Source: Methyloglobulus sp.
Lineage (GTDB): Bacteria; Pseudomonadota; Gammaproteobacteria; Methylococcales; Methylomonadaceae
DNA: 49,144 nt
Direction: 5' to 3'
Assembly: GCA_013141505.1 (NCBI GenBank)
Contig: JABFQX010000051.1
Span: forward strand, 1 to 49,144
In this document: one piece after another, positions 1 through 8,107 of the stretch
Layout of the letters: each line of letters begins with the position of its first letter
How positions within the stretch are numbered: position 1 is the stretch's first letter
Translations under genes and position numbers: made by a program
The notes under the pieces: generated by a model
Seen by the model: the letters and a program-made list of their open reading frames with translations, nothing else
What the model was told of the DNA's origin: nothing
Database searches by the model: none

Positions 1-475
1 CGTAAGGATCAGTCAAACCCTCATCGTCTCCGGGCAATATCAGTGTGGAGCTGAACAAGGGTTCCTGTAGCTCCTTAACCAATAATTGCGCGATAGGGTG
101 ATCGGGGATACGGATACCGATGGTCTTTTTATTAGGGTGTTGCAGCCGTCGCGGAACTTCGCGAGTTGCATCCAGAATAAAGGTGAATGGGCCTGGGGTT
201 AAAGCCTTAATCAAGCGATGGGCATTGTTGCCAATCTTGGTAAACGTGCTAACCTGGGTCAAATCCGTACAAACCAACGTAAAATCGTGTTTGTCGTCCA
301 ATTGCCGAATGCGACGTATTTTGTCCAACGCTTGTTTATCACCGATATGACAAGCAAGGGCGTAAGACGAATCGGTTGGATAAGCAATAACCCCGCCTTT
401 TTGGATGATCTCTACAGCACGATGGATTAAACGTAATTGTGGATTTTCAGGGTGGATCGCAAAAAACTGAGCCAT
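1..475 (-). CDS. yciO: YciO-family Sua5/YrdC-like protein (partial, C-terminus outside window)
   Basis: The reverse strand encodes about 158 residues beginning MAQFFAIHPENPQLRLI. It continues with the Sua5/YciO/YrdC nucleotide-binding core, including GGVIAYPTDSSYALAC near residue 28 and KTIGIRIPDHPIAQLL near residue 118. The opening closely follows remembered E. coli YciO. Family members bind ATP and RNA. Sua5/YrdC makes threonylcarbamoyl-AMP for tRNA t6A, while the role of the YciO branch is less settled. The C-terminus runs off the window at base 1. The ATG at 475 matches the family start; an in-frame ATG at 487 would add four residues. It is transcribed away from the HEPN gene and separated from it by about 200 bp. 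Confidence 0.85.
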   Translation of the reverse strand, partial: MAQFFAIHPENPQLRLIHRAVEIIQKGGVIAYPTDSSYALACHIGDKQALDKIRRIRQLDDKHDFTLVCTDLTQVSTFTKIGNNAHRLIKALTPGPFTFILDATREVPRRLQHPNKKTIGIRIPDHPIAQLLVKELQEPLFSSTLILPGDDEGLTDPY

Positions 476-671
476 GCACGGTGACATAATAACTAAATTG
501 AATGCAATTATAACCCACATCCATAGCCAGGTTACGCTAATATAAAGACAAGTAGGGTGCGTTTTACGCACCAAAAGCATCGGCGTTTTGCAATGTTACC
601 AAATTCGGCAGTCATTTGATTTGTCGTTTTCTGACACCGGGAAGAAACCCTTGCTATACCAGTTCAAATCA
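476..671. other. Intergenic region with a small hairpin
   Basis: No supported gene lies here. A perfect 7-bp hairpin, GGTGCGT/ACGCACC with a 3-nt loop, occupies 556-572. Short GGTGCG...CGCACC palindromes of this sort recur in many proteobacterial genomes, but this window has only one copy, so no family can be defined. The region lies between the start of yciO and the stop of the HEPN gene. Confidence 0.4.
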
Positions 672-1391
672 TCACAATTGATTCATTTCATTCAACCTTT
701 TTTTAATATAATCTTCTCGCCATTTATTGCCCTCTTCAAGATTTTTAATAAAGTATTGGGGGCTTTTGAGAGGAAAAACAACCCCGTCAAGAAAAGAAGC
801 ATGAAATATAACAGATTCAGATAGTTTTATTATCTCTTCTATAGTTTCGATGCTACTTTTTATGTCTGAATCAAAACTATCCTCCGTATTGCCATTTTTT
901 TGTTGTTCATGCTCATTAATTATCGATTTTAAGTCTCTGTGAGCTTTTAGTTTATTTCTCCGTGTTCTGATGGATTCAATCTTGTTTGCCAATTCTTCCA
1001 GGTTTGTTTCAAATTCTTTAATTTTTTGTATCCCGCTCTCTTTTCGTAATCTGTAAATTAATTGTGATTCATCATAGTAGTTATGCTGTTCGCGATGTTG
1101 CATAAGACTTTTTAAGTCACTATGCAATCGACAAAGGGTGCTGTTTTCATTTTTACCCGTTTTTTCTTTGTCAGTTAATCGACTGATAGTAATAACAAAA
1201 TCATCTCTAAGTGATTCAATAAAAACAGAGTATATTAAATCTGATGCCTCCCATAATATTTTAGCGCTGCTTGGATTCTTGAATAACGCACAGTAAATAA
1301 GCCACTTTTTATTTAGCACTCCAAATTCTTTGCGTATAGATTCATAGTTTATTTGGGAAACCTCACTTAAATCGTTTTCATTAAATAGCAT
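672..1391 (-). CDS. HEPN/AbiU2-like domain protein, putative abortive-infection RNase
   Basis: This 239-residue, largely helical, charged protein has no signal peptide or membrane segment. Residues 35-80 (KWLIYCALFKN, then LRDDFVITISRLTD) match my memory of the HEPN_AbiU2 family, whose members carry a helical ...DD...LxRLTD core. Near residue 143 it has R-N-K-L-K-A-H, the R-x(4-6)-H arrangement of HEPN ribonuclease sites. HEPN proteins of this kind are often toxins or abortive-infection effectors that cleave RNA. The start at 1391 has AGGAG about 8 nt upstream. The gene is visibly richer in A+T than its neighbours, which suggests horizontal transfer. No partner antitoxin ORF is seen on either side. 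The family call is from memory, and activity is inferred only from the motif. Confidence 0.6.
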   Translation of the reverse strand: MLFNENDLSEVSQINYESIRKEFGVLNKKWLIYCALFKNPSSAKILWEASDLIYSVFIESLRDDFVITISRLTDKEKTGKNENSTLCRLHSDLKSLMQHREQHNYYDESQLIYRLRKESGIQKIKEFETNLEELANKIESIRTRRNKLKAHRDLKSIINEHEQQKNGNTEDSFDSDIKSSIETIEEIIKLSESVIFHASFLDGVVFPLKSPQYFIKNLEEGNKWREDYIKKRLNEMNQL

Positions 1392-1550
1392 ATTTTATTT
1401 CTCCTGCAAGCTATTCGGGTATTTCCCACCACGCAGGACTGGGTTTGAACCCCGTCACATACGTTTTGTTTGTGTTGTCATTTCTGAACCACACCGAAAC
1501 GCTACGAACTGGGCAACATGCCCCGTTCGGCGGAAACGTTTAGTGAAAAA

Positions 1551-2321
1551 TCACCGCAAAAACCTACCCCCACTAATATCAATCAACGCCCCATTGATAT
1601 GCGATGACATATCGCTTGCCAGGAACAGCACGGAACTGGCAACCTCTTCCGCCATCGTGTTACGTCCTAACGGGGTTTGTTTGCGGTAGTTTTCCAACAT
1701 TTCCGGCGTGGAATGAATTTCATGATGCTGGGTTTCAACCGTTCCCGGCATGACCGAGTTGGTGCGTATTTCAGGGGCCAGTTCTTTTGCTAGCGTGTGG
1801 GTGAACACCATCAGGCCGCCTTTGGGTGCGGCGTATGCGCCCGCGCCATTGGCACCGCCGGTTTGTACGGACAAGGACAGCAAGTTGACAATGCGCCCGC
1901 TGCCGGTAGCCCGAAGATGCGGGATTGCGCGTTTGGTCACCAAAAATGCGCTGGTCAGGTTTATATCCAGCGATTTTTGCCAATTGGCTAAAGTGGTTTC
2001 TTCAATTTTGGCACGTTTAACCAGGCCACCGCTGTTGTTGACCAGGATGTCCAGCCGTCCGGTTTCGGCAACCAACTTATCGACGGCAGCATTGGCTTGG
2101 TCTTCGTCAGTCAAGTCGGCGGGGAGCAGCAAGGATTTGATATTAAGTGCGGTTAATTCCGCAGACAGGCTTTCGGCGGCCTCTTTGCTGCTATGGTAGT
2201 TAAGGCCGATAAATGCGCCAGCCTGACCTAATGCCAACGCACACGCACGACCAATGCCAACAGCTGCGCCACTAATCAGGGCGACTTTGCCCGTTAAATT
2301 CAATGTCTGTTCAGGTATCAT
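1551..2321 (-). CDS. SDR-family NAD(P)-dependent oxidoreductase
   Basis: This is a 256-residue classical short-chain dehydrogenase/reductase with a Rossmann fold. The dinucleotide loop SGAAVGIG is at 17-24, NNSG (normally NNAG) at 95-98, the catalytic serine lies in LLSLS around 147-151, and Y163-x3-K167 forms the YxxxK site. The C-terminal ISGGRFLR ending fits the FabG-like branch. Substrate cannot be read from the sequence. The spacing to the VOC gene upstream (about 146 bp) is occupied by a strong palindrome, so an operon is doubtful. Confidence 0.88.
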   Translation of the reverse strand: MIPEQTLNLTGKVALISGAAVGIGRACALALGQAGAFIGLNYHSSKEAAESLSAELTALNIKSLLLPADLTDEDQANAAVDKLVAETGRLDILVNNSGGLVKRAKIEETTLANWQKSLDINLTSAFLVTKRAIPHLRATGSGRIVNLLSLSVQTGGANGAGAYAAPKGGLMVFTHTLAKELAPEIRTNSVMPGTVETQHHEIHSTPEMLENYRKQTPLGRNTMAEEVASSVLFLASDMSSHINGALIDISGGRFLR

Positions 2322-2368
2322 GTTGATATTCCTATAGTAACTTTAAGGAGTAATCTCTGAGTAAGTCC

Positions 2369-2418
2369 TTCGACAAGCTCTCGGCAACTGCTCCGTGCGT
2401 TGCCGAGAGCTTGTCGAA
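2369..2418. repeat. Palindromic repeat, TTCGAC...GCTC family copy 1
   Basis: Perfect 20-bp inverted arms (TTCGACAAGCTCTCGGCAAC at 2369-2388 and its complement at 2399-2418) flank a 10-nt loop. It lies between the VOC and SDR genes. It shares the TTCGAC...GCTC core with four other palindromes in the window. It could also act as a transcript hairpin between the two genes, but no T-run follows it. Confidence 0.8.
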
Positions 2419-2467
2419 CCACTTGTGCCCTTTGGGTATGAGCCGAATCAACCTCTTCAAAGTTTCC

Positions 2468-2860
2468 TTACGACAATGTTTCACCCGCAAAATTAAGTTC
2501 TATCTTGATGCCGACGGGATCATTCAAAAAAATCTGGGTCATTTCCCTATCCGCCAAAGACCGTTGTTCCAGCGTGTGCGGAATGTTTTTCTTGCTAAAA
2601 TCCACCATAAACTCAGCCAAACCGGTACACGCGAAAGCGACATGGTTAAAATGGATTTTGTCGGTTTTGTTCATCCAGTCTTCGCTGACAGATAGGTGAA
2701 TCACAGGCGTATCACCTGCATATAACCACGCGCCATCACGTTTGGATAAGGCCCTGAACCCCGGCTTCAACCCCAGCACGTCCTCGTAAAACGCTTTTAC
2801 TTTAAGCAGTTGCTCAGCGCTAATTTCAATGTTGATGTGGTTTATTCCTGCGACTGCCAT
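2468..2860 (-). CDS. VOC-family protein (glyoxalase/dioxygenase fold)
   Basis: The 130-residue protein has the paired beta-alpha-beta-beta-beta layout of the vicinal oxygen chelate superfamily. Candidate metal ligands are H8 in INHINIE, a histidine in VIHLS near residue 55, one in FNHVAF near 72, and the glutamate in KIELNF near 121. The segment FYEDVLGLKPG near residue 24 is typical of glyoxalase/extradiol-type members. Substrate is unknown. The ATG at 2860 is the first in frame. It is transcribed towards the SDR gene. Confidence 0.82.
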   Translation of the reverse strand: MAVAGINHINIEISAEQLLKVKAFYEDVLGLKPGFRALSKRDGAWLYAGDTPVIHLSVSEDWMNKTDKIHFNHVAFACTGLAEFMVDFSKKNIPHTLEQRSLADREMTQIFLNDPVGIKIELNFAGETLS

Positions 2861-2939
2861 ATTTTCCTGTGTTACGTAACTTACTAATATTAATGCTGTG
2901 TAAGGAAGTGTCGATTAGGTCTTTCGACACGTTTCCGAT

Positions 2940-3404
2940 TTACAACGCCTTTACTTTTTCCAACACCGCCTGGGCATGGCCTTCATGATTGACGCCATAC
3001 TCCACATCAACCAGCTTGCCTTGTTTGTCAATGATGAAGGTTGACCTTAAGATAGCCATGCTTTTAACGCCATTTTTTTCGCGTTCCCGCCACACATTAT
3101 AAAGCTCGCACAATTCACCTGACGTATCTGCCAGTAAATCCACTTTCAGGCCAAATTTGTCGATAAATGCGGTATGGCTTTCGCATGAATCCTTGCTCAC
3201 ACCAATCACGACCGTATTCAGAGCGGCAAATTCACTCGCCATCGCGGTAAAATCATTGGCCTCTATGGTGCAACCGGGGGTGTCGTCTTTAGGGTAGAAG
3301 TACAGGACTACATTCTTCTCGCCATTATAATCAGCCAAGCTGACCAACTGGTTATTTTGATTGAATGACCTGAATAGGGGCGCTTGTTGTTGATTTTCTA
3401 ACAT
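2940..3404 (-). CDS. bcp: Peroxiredoxin, BCP/thioredoxin-dependent thiol peroxidase type
   Basis: This 154-residue cytoplasmic peroxiredoxin reduces hydrogen and organic peroxides. The active-site segment FYPKDDTPGCTIEA puts the peroxidatic cysteine at C45. In E. coli BCP the resolving cysteine is five residues later; here that position is N50. Two other cysteines (C74 and C99) could resolve the sulfenic acid, or the enzyme may work as a 1-Cys type. Length and the FIIDKQGKL segment fit the family. The ATG at 3404 starts the conserved part without extension. Confidence 0.9.
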   Translation of the reverse strand: MLENQQQAPLFRSFNQNNQLVSLADYNGEKNVVLYFYPKDDTPGCTIEANDFTAMASEFAALNTVVIGVSKDSCESHTAFIDKFGLKVDLLADTSGELCELYNVWREREKNGVKSMAILRSTFIIDKQGKLVDVEYGVNHEGHAQAVLEKVKAL

Positions 3405-3793
3405 AAAAATCTCCTCAAATTATATTTTTAATGGATCATTTTTGTATGGTTACACGGAAAGTGTCATTGGCATAATAGTGAGGTAGGCTATGAAAGTCCA
3501 GTCAAAACTATTGATCTATAGACGGAATAAGCCTCAAAAAAACCTTAAAACATAACAAAGTCGAAACTGGGGCTAATTTTTCGTTATTTGTTTTTCAAAA
3601 AGCCAAGCATTTAAATTTTGGAATGCTAGAATTAATACAAGGTTATTTTATTGGATAGCTCATGGTACTGCACCATAAAGCTGACAATCAATAAACCCAC
3701 TTAAAAATCTGTGTCTTACAGAGGTTCATGGTTCTGACCAAACCGATAACCACATCATTAAATTCTTAATCCATCAAATAAGGAAGCCGATTA
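3405..3793. other. Divergent intergenic region between bcp and galU
   Basis: This 389-bp AT-rich stretch separates the divergently transcribed bcp and galU genes and must hold both promoters. I see no convincing sigma-70 pair, ORF or strong inverted repeat. Confidence 0.5.
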
Positions 3794-4675
3794 ATGCAAA
3801 AAAAAGTAACCAAAGCCGTATTTCCCGTTGCCGGATTAGGCAGCCGTTTTTTACCTGCCACCAAGGCGGTCCCCAAAGAAATGCTGCCGATAGTCGATAA
3901 GCCGTTGATGCAATACGCCGTGGAAGAAGCGGTCGCGGCGGGCATTGATACGATGATATTCATTACCGGGCGCAGCAAAAACTCCATCATGGAGCATTAC
4001 GACAAAGCCTACGAGTTGGAAAAAGAACTCGAAGCCAAAAACAAAACCGAAATCCTGAACCTGCTACATAGCGTTATCCCGCCCAATATAAAGTGCATTT
4101 TTATCCGCCAACCCGAACCCTTAGGGCTAGGCCATGCGGTCTCTTGTGCAGAACCTGTCGTTGGCGACGAGCCTTTTGCCGTGATTTTGCCGGACGATAT
4201 GATTTACGACGGCACACGCGGCTGCACTAAGCAAATGGTTGATCTTTATGAAAAAACGGGATCTTCAGTATTGGCGGTGGAGCGCGTTGATCCTAAGGAA
4301 ACCGATAAATACGGCATCGTGCGGACAGGCGAATCCAAAGGTAACTACGCGGCTATCGAACACATTGTGGAAAAACCGAAACCGGATGTCGCGCCTTCCA
4401 ATCTTGCCGTGGTCGGGCGTTACATTTTGACTCCCGCGATTTTTGAGAAAATTAAAAACACCGGTCGCGGCGCTGGCGGCGAAATCCAGCTCACCGATGC
4501 AATTGCCGATTTGATGAAAGACGAACAAGTTTTGGCGTATGAATTCGAAGGCATCCGTTACGACAGCGGTGCAAAACTGGGCTTTTTGATTGCACAGGTT
4601 GAATACGGACTTCGTCACCCTGAGCTGAAAGATGACTTTAAGACTTATTTGAAAGAGTTTGCAAAAACGCTGTAG
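3794..4675 (+). CDS. galU: UTP--glucose-1-phosphate uridylyltransferase
   Basis: GalU makes UDP-glucose from UTP and glucose-1-phosphate, feeding polysaccharide and lipopolysaccharide synthesis. The 293-residue protein carries the nucleotidyltransferase signature GLGSRFLPATK at 14-24 and KEMLPIVDKPLMQY just after it. Further on are RQPEPLGLGHAV at 105-116, the LPDD metal/nucleotide site at 132-135, and VEKPKP near 190. Length is close to E. coli GalU. An AAGGAAG ribosome-binding site sits about 8 nt before the ATG. The UDP-sugar would serve the glycosyltransferase and O-antigen ligase-like genes later in the window. Confidence 0.95.
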   Translation: MQKKVTKAVFPVAGLGSRFLPATKAVPKEMLPIVDKPLMQYAVEEAVAAGIDTMIFITGRSKNSIMEHYDKAYELEKELEAKNKTEILNLLHSVIPPNIKCIFIRQPEPLGLGHAVSCAEPVVGDEPFAVILPDDMIYDGTRGCTKQMVDLYEKTGSSVLAVERVDPKETDKYGIVRTGESKGNYAAIEHIVEKPKPDVAPSNLAVVGRYILTPAIFEKIKNTGRGAGGEIQLTDAIADLMKDEQVLAYEFEGIRYDSGAKLGFLIAQVEYGLRHPELKDDFKTYLKEFAKTL

Positions 4676-4852
4676 CGTTTATAAACAAAGAGCAAAATCC
4701 ATCCTTTAAAATGTGCAGATTCGAATAATAAGCGCAATTTTCAGGATGGAAGTCAGTTGTCGTTACCCGGCTATTTACTTGACAGTAAAACATAAGGCAA
4801 CTAACCGAAAGTGAATGGTATCAAACGCCTTGTTGAAAATAAGGAAGCAATC

Positions 4853-5308
4853 ATGAATTACTGGTTAATGAAGTCCGAGCCAGAAACATTCAGCATCACA
4901 GACTTACAAAACCGACCTGACCAAACCGAGCATTGGGATGGGGTGCGGAATTATCAGGCGCGGAATATGATGCGGGATGACATGAAGCTGGGTGACCGGG
5001 TGTTTTTTTATCATTCCAACTGTGCAGAACCTGGCATTGTTGGAATCATGGAAGTCGCCAAAGAAGGTTATCCTGATTTTTTGGCTTTTGATCCAGACGA
5101 CATCCATTTCGACCCCAAAAGCGACCCGGCCAAACCGACTTGGATGATGGTGGATGTCAAATATGTCAGGACATTATCCAGAACCATCACCTTGCATGAA
5201 CTTAAACAAAAACAAGAACTTGCCGATATTGCCTTGGTAAGACGCGGCAACAGGCTTTCCATCATGCCGGTGAGCAAGGCGCAGTGGGATTTTATTCTCT
5301 CGTTATAG
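4853..5308 (+). CDS. EVE domain-containing protein
   Basis: The 151-residue protein starts MNYWLMKSEPETFSI and contains HWDGVRNYQARNMM and GDRVFFYHSN, all hallmarks of the EVE domain. This is a PUA-like fold that binds modified bases in DNA or RNA. The stand-alone form is widespread in proteobacteria, where its role is not firmly known. I chose the ATG at 4853 because AAGGAAG precedes it and the family begins exactly there; a GTG start at 4811 would add 14 unmatched residues. Its stop codon touches the left edge of a palindromic repeat element. Confidence 0.9.
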   Translation: MNYWLMKSEPETFSITDLQNRPDQTEHWDGVRNYQARNMMRDDMKLGDRVFFYHSNCAEPGIVGIMEVAKEGYPDFLAFDPDDIHFDPKSDPAKPTWMMVDVKYVRTLSRTITLHELKQKQELADIALVRRGNRLSIMPVSKAQWDFILSL

Positions 5309-5452
5309 ATACGGCCTTAATAATGTTTGAAATAGCTTCCGCACCCTTCGACTCCGCTCAGGGAGCGGCAGGTGATGATCTCCCTTCAAGGGGCGACAGA
5401 TCATGTTCCCTGAGCGGAGCCGAAGGGAATTAAAACATCATAAGGCCGAATC
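5308..5452. repeat. Nested palindromic (MITE-like) element, family copy 2
   Basis: Imperfect outer termini, GATACGGCCTTA at 5308 and its near-complement ending at 5452, enclose inner 21-bp arms with one mismatch. The inner arms are CCCTTCGACTCCGCTCAGGG and following base at 5344-5364 and the complement at 5407-5427. A third pair, ATGATCT/AGATCAT, lies in the centre. The whole unit is an extended palindrome lying between the convergent EVE and fumC genes. Its outer and inner parts recur at 16649-16742, which marks it as one mobile or dispersed family rather than a simple terminator. Confidence 0.75.
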
Positions 5453-5521
5453 AAAAGAGGAATGTCGCCCATGGCGCAAACCAAGAAACTGTAAACTGGA
5501 TAATCCTGATTATTTGTCAGA

Positions 5522-6907
5522 TCAATGCCCAATCCCACCCTGCGTCAAATGTCCAGGATCTAATAACTTTTCCAGCTCAACCCGATTAAGGTCTGTCATC
5601 TCGACCGCTACATCAATAATGGGGCGGCCTTGTTTATAAGCGGCTTTAGCAATTTCCGCCGCTCTTGCATAACCGATGATGGGATTGAGCGCAGTCACCA
5701 AAATGGGATTTTTAGCCAGCGCCACTTTTAAATTGTCTTCCCTGACCGTGAAGCCTGCAATCGCTTTGTCGGCAAGCAATCTACTCACGTTGGCGATCAA
5801 CTCGATGCTTTGCAGGATGTTGTAAGCAATCACCGGCAGCATCACATTTAATTGAAATGTACCTGACTGACCGGCAATAGTGATAGTAGTGTCATTGCCG
5901 ATCACTTGGGCGGCAGCCATCGCAACGGCTTCCGGGATGACCGGATTAACTTTGCCGGGCATGATGCTGCTGCCGGGCTGTAAAGCGGGCAATTCGATCT
6001 CACCCAAACCAGCCAGCGGACCGCTGTTCATCCAGCGCAAGTCGTTGGCGATTTTCGTCAGGCTGACAGCGATCACTTTCAGTTGTGAAGACAATTCAAC
6101 AATGGCATCCTGGCAGCTCAGGCTTTCGAAAAATGACGAATTCGGCTGAAACGGCAATGTAGTCTCTTCGGATAAGTACCGAGCGAATAGCGCGGCAAAC
6201 TCAGGATGCGCGTTGATCCCCGTACCCACCGCCGTGCCACCCTGGGCGAGCTTATAGACCCTGGGCAAGGTTGCCTGGATTCTATCGGCAGCATTCCTGA
6301 TTTGCAAAGCCCAGCCACCCAATTCCTGGCTAAAACCGATTGGCATAGCATCCATCAAATGGGTACGGCCTGTTTTGGTTACATCATTGAGAGCAACAGC
6401 TTTTTGCTCAATCGTATCGGCAAGATGCCGCAAAGCAGGCAATAGTGCCTGATAGCACTCTAATGCCGCGCTGACATGGATCGCCGTTGGAATCACATCG
6501 TTGCTGCTTTGCCCCATATTAACATCATCGTTGGCGCTGACAGCGACACCGGCAATCCGGGAAGCCAGCGTCGCGATAACCTCATTGACGTTCATATTGG
6601 TGCTGGTGCCAGAACCGGTTTGAAAAACATCAATCGGAAATTGTTCCTGATGCTGTCCATCCATAATACCTTGGGCGGCTTCGATAATCGCATTTCCTGA
6701 GTTGGCATCCAGTTCACCCAAGGCCATATTCGCTTTTGCTGCGGTTTTTTTGATGAGCGCAACGGTTTTAATAAAAGCGGGCGGCATGGTCAACCCGCTT
6801 ACCGGAAAATTGAGGATGGCGCGTTGGGTTTGTGCTGCATAAAGCGCATCGGCGGGGACTTCCATCTCACCCATGCTGTCTTTTTCTATCCGATAATCTT
6901 TGGTCAT
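5522..6907 (-). CDS. fumC: Fumarate hydratase, class II
   Basis: FumC interconverts fumarate and malate in the TCA cycle without an iron-sulfur cluster. All signatures of the 461-residue class II enzyme are present: GSGTSTNMNVNEV at 98-110, MGQSSNDVIPTA at 131-142, TGRTHLMDAMP at 179-189 with the catalytic histidine H183, and the superfamily signature GSSIMPGKVNP at 312-322. Argininosuccinate lyase later in the window belongs to the same superfamily but has QKKNP in place of GKVNP. The start ATG overlaps the stop of the glutaredoxin-like gene by 4 nt (ATGA), implying translational coupling. Confidence 0.96.
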   Translation of the reverse strand: MTKDYRIEKDSMGEMEVPADALYAAQTQRAILNFPVSGLTMPPAFIKTVALIKKTAAKANMALGELDANSGNAIIEAAQGIMDGQHQEQFPIDVFQTGSGTSTNMNVNEVIATLASRIAGVAVSANDDVNMGQSSNDVIPTAIHVSAALECYQALLPALRHLADTIEQKAVALNDVTKTGRTHLMDAMPIGFSQELGGWALQIRNAADRIQATLPRVYKLAQGGTAVGTGINAHPEFAALFARYLSEETTLPFQPNSSFFESLSCQDAIVELSSQLKVIAVSLTKIANDLRWMNSGPLAGLGEIELPALQPGSSIMPGKVNPVIPEAVAMAAAQVIGNDTTITIAGQSGTFQLNVMLPVIAYNILQSIELIANVSRLLADKAIAGFTVREDNLKVALAKNPILVTALNPIIGYARAAEIAKAAYKQGRPIIDVAVEMTDLNRVELEKLLDPGHLTQGGIGH

Positions 6908-7152
6908 GATTTGAGGTTGCTAATAAAGTGAAAAACGTCGGTTTCAGTAAACGGCCAATCCAGTGCTTGCATGGTGTCCTCATGCAGCAACACAGGTATC
7001 CGCACAGCGTAGTCTACTTGCCAATCTGTATGTTCGGCTATGTCGATACGCTCAATGTCAAGACTGGTTTCAGTCACCACAACGCCGTCGATAATGGTTT
7101 CGGCTTGTTCACATAAATGACAACCGGATGTCCCTAATAAAAGGCATTTCAT
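6904..7152 (-). CDS. Glutaredoxin-like (DUF836-type) thiol protein
   Basis: The 82-residue protein begins MKCLLLGTSGCHLCEQAE, with a C11-H-L-C14 redox motif at the end of the first strand, and has a VRIPVLL cis-proline segment near residue 51. This is the compact thioredoxin fold of the glutaredoxin-like DUF836 family. I chose the ATG at 7152: the longer in-frame extension to 7362 is AT-rich, low in conserved features and does not resemble the family. It overlaps fumC by 4 nt and is upstream of it in the same transcript. Its partner is unknown. Confidence 0.82.
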   Translation of the reverse strand: MKCLLLGTSGCHLCEQAETIIDGVVVTETSLDIERIDIAEHTDWQVDYAVRIPVLLHEDTMQALDWPFTETDVFHFISNLKS

Positions 7153-7461
7153 GACTGACCTGATGTGGCGTGGTTTATAAGACTTGTAACTGATAGATTG
7201 TATCAGTGACTTAGAAAATTCGGTACCCACACTGCGGCATATATCGAAAGTAAACAGATATTTTTTAAAATGGTCAAAATTAAAAAAATAATTTTTTAAA
7301 AAATTCATTATTTTACAAATATTTGGATTAACTCGTAGCACATACAGCCCAATAAATTTCAATTTATAAAATAATTTTAATATTTTTTTAATCTTCGCTT
7401 GAACCTTTTGGCTCGTTTCTGCAATTAATGAGCAAAGTTATTTTAATTTGGTCTATAGCTG
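7153..7461. other. AT-rich divergent regulatory region upstream of the ECF sigma operon
   Basis: The 309 bp between the divergent glutaredoxin-like and sigma-factor genes is very rich in A+T, with long A and T runs. A TTGAACCTT sequence at about 7399-7407 resembles the GAAC core of ECF -35 elements, but no matching -10 is clear. Autoregulation of the sigma operon is therefore only a possibility. No small ORF is supported. Confidence 0.35.
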
Positions 7462-8097
7462 ATGAATCCTCTCGTTTTAGTAAAACAATCATTTAAAGGT
7501 ACATCATTGAATAAAACCCAAGATGACCAGCAATTACGTGATGCTAATTTGATTGCACGCCTATGTGATGCTGATGAATCCGCTCTCGAACAACTTTATC
7601 ACCATTATTACCCGCGTTTATTCCGCTTTATAGCGCGTATAACCCGGCGTGATGAGCTGGTGGATGAAATTGTCAATGAAGTGATGTTTGTGGTTTGGGA
7701 AAAAGCCACCAGCTATGACCAAACCTGTAAACCATCCACATGGATTTTCGGGATTGCCTTCAATAAAGCCAGGCAGGCTGTGCGCGATAACAGTCATGCC
7801 AACGAAGAAGCCATTGAAGATATTGACGAAAATAATATATCGCTGGGCAAGCTCGATAATGGGTTTATGCAGTTGGAACTGGATGATTGGCTGGGTTTTG
7901 CATTGGCGCAATTGACACCGGAACATCGTGCCGTCATTGAGCTTACTTATTACCAAGGCCTCCATTATAGCGAAATTGCAACCGTCATGGATTGCCCTGA
8001 AAGCACCGTAAAAACCCGAATGTTTTATGCCCGAAAAAATCTGGCGACACTGTTAACAACACCGAACGGCAGTTCGGACACGCACACACAAAGTTAA
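7462..8097 (+). CDS. ECF-type RNA polymerase sigma factor
   Basis: The 211-residue protein has sigma-70 region 2 at about 40-106 (LYHHYYPRLFRFIARI, then DEIVNEVMFVVWEKA, then STWIFGIAFNKA). Region 4 lies at 143-198, with LTPEHRAVIELTYYQGLHYSEIA and the helix-turn-helix ending PESTVKTRMFYARKNL. No region 3 is present, so it is an ECF (group 4) sigma factor. The ATG at 7462 lacks a good ribosome-binding site; a TTG at 7507 has AAGG 7 nt upstream and would remove 15 residues that are not part of region 2. It is followed 10 nt later by a zinc-finger anti-sigma gene, the usual arrangement for a sigma factor held inactive at the membrane. Confidence 0.9.
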   Translation: MNPLVLVKQSFKGTSLNKTQDDQQLRDANLIARLCDADESALEQLYHHYYPRLFRFIARITRRDELVDEIVNEVMFVVWEKATSYDQTCKPSTWIFGIAFNKARQAVRDNSHANEEAIEDIDENNISLGKLDNGFMQLELDDWLGFALAQLTPEHRAVIELTYYQGLHYSEIATVMDCPESTVKTRMFYARKNLATLLTTPNGSSDTHTQS

Positions 8098-8107
8098 GGA
8101 GTTTCTG

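Noticed and set aside
1425-1470. tRNA T-arm-like sequence (GGGTTTGAACCCC) near the HEPN gene
   Set aside because: The stem does not pair as a 5-bp T-arm with a 7-nt loop, and no acceptor, D or anticodon arm can be drawn around it. It is not a tRNA, and an attachment site cannot be supported.
1750-2199. 149-residue open frame antisense to the SDR gene
   Set aside because: It lies wholly inside a well-supported SDR gene and has no recognisable domain or ribosome-binding site.
5344-5427. Palindrome as a simple terminator between the EVE gene and fumC
   Set aside because: There is no T-run, it has outer inverted repeats, and it recurs at 16649-16742, so a dispersed element explains it better. 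It may still stop transcription.
7153-7362. N-terminal extension of the glutaredoxin-like protein
   Set aside because: The extra 70 residues come from very AT-rich sequence rich in Phe, Lys and Asn, and the family begins at the ATG at 7152.
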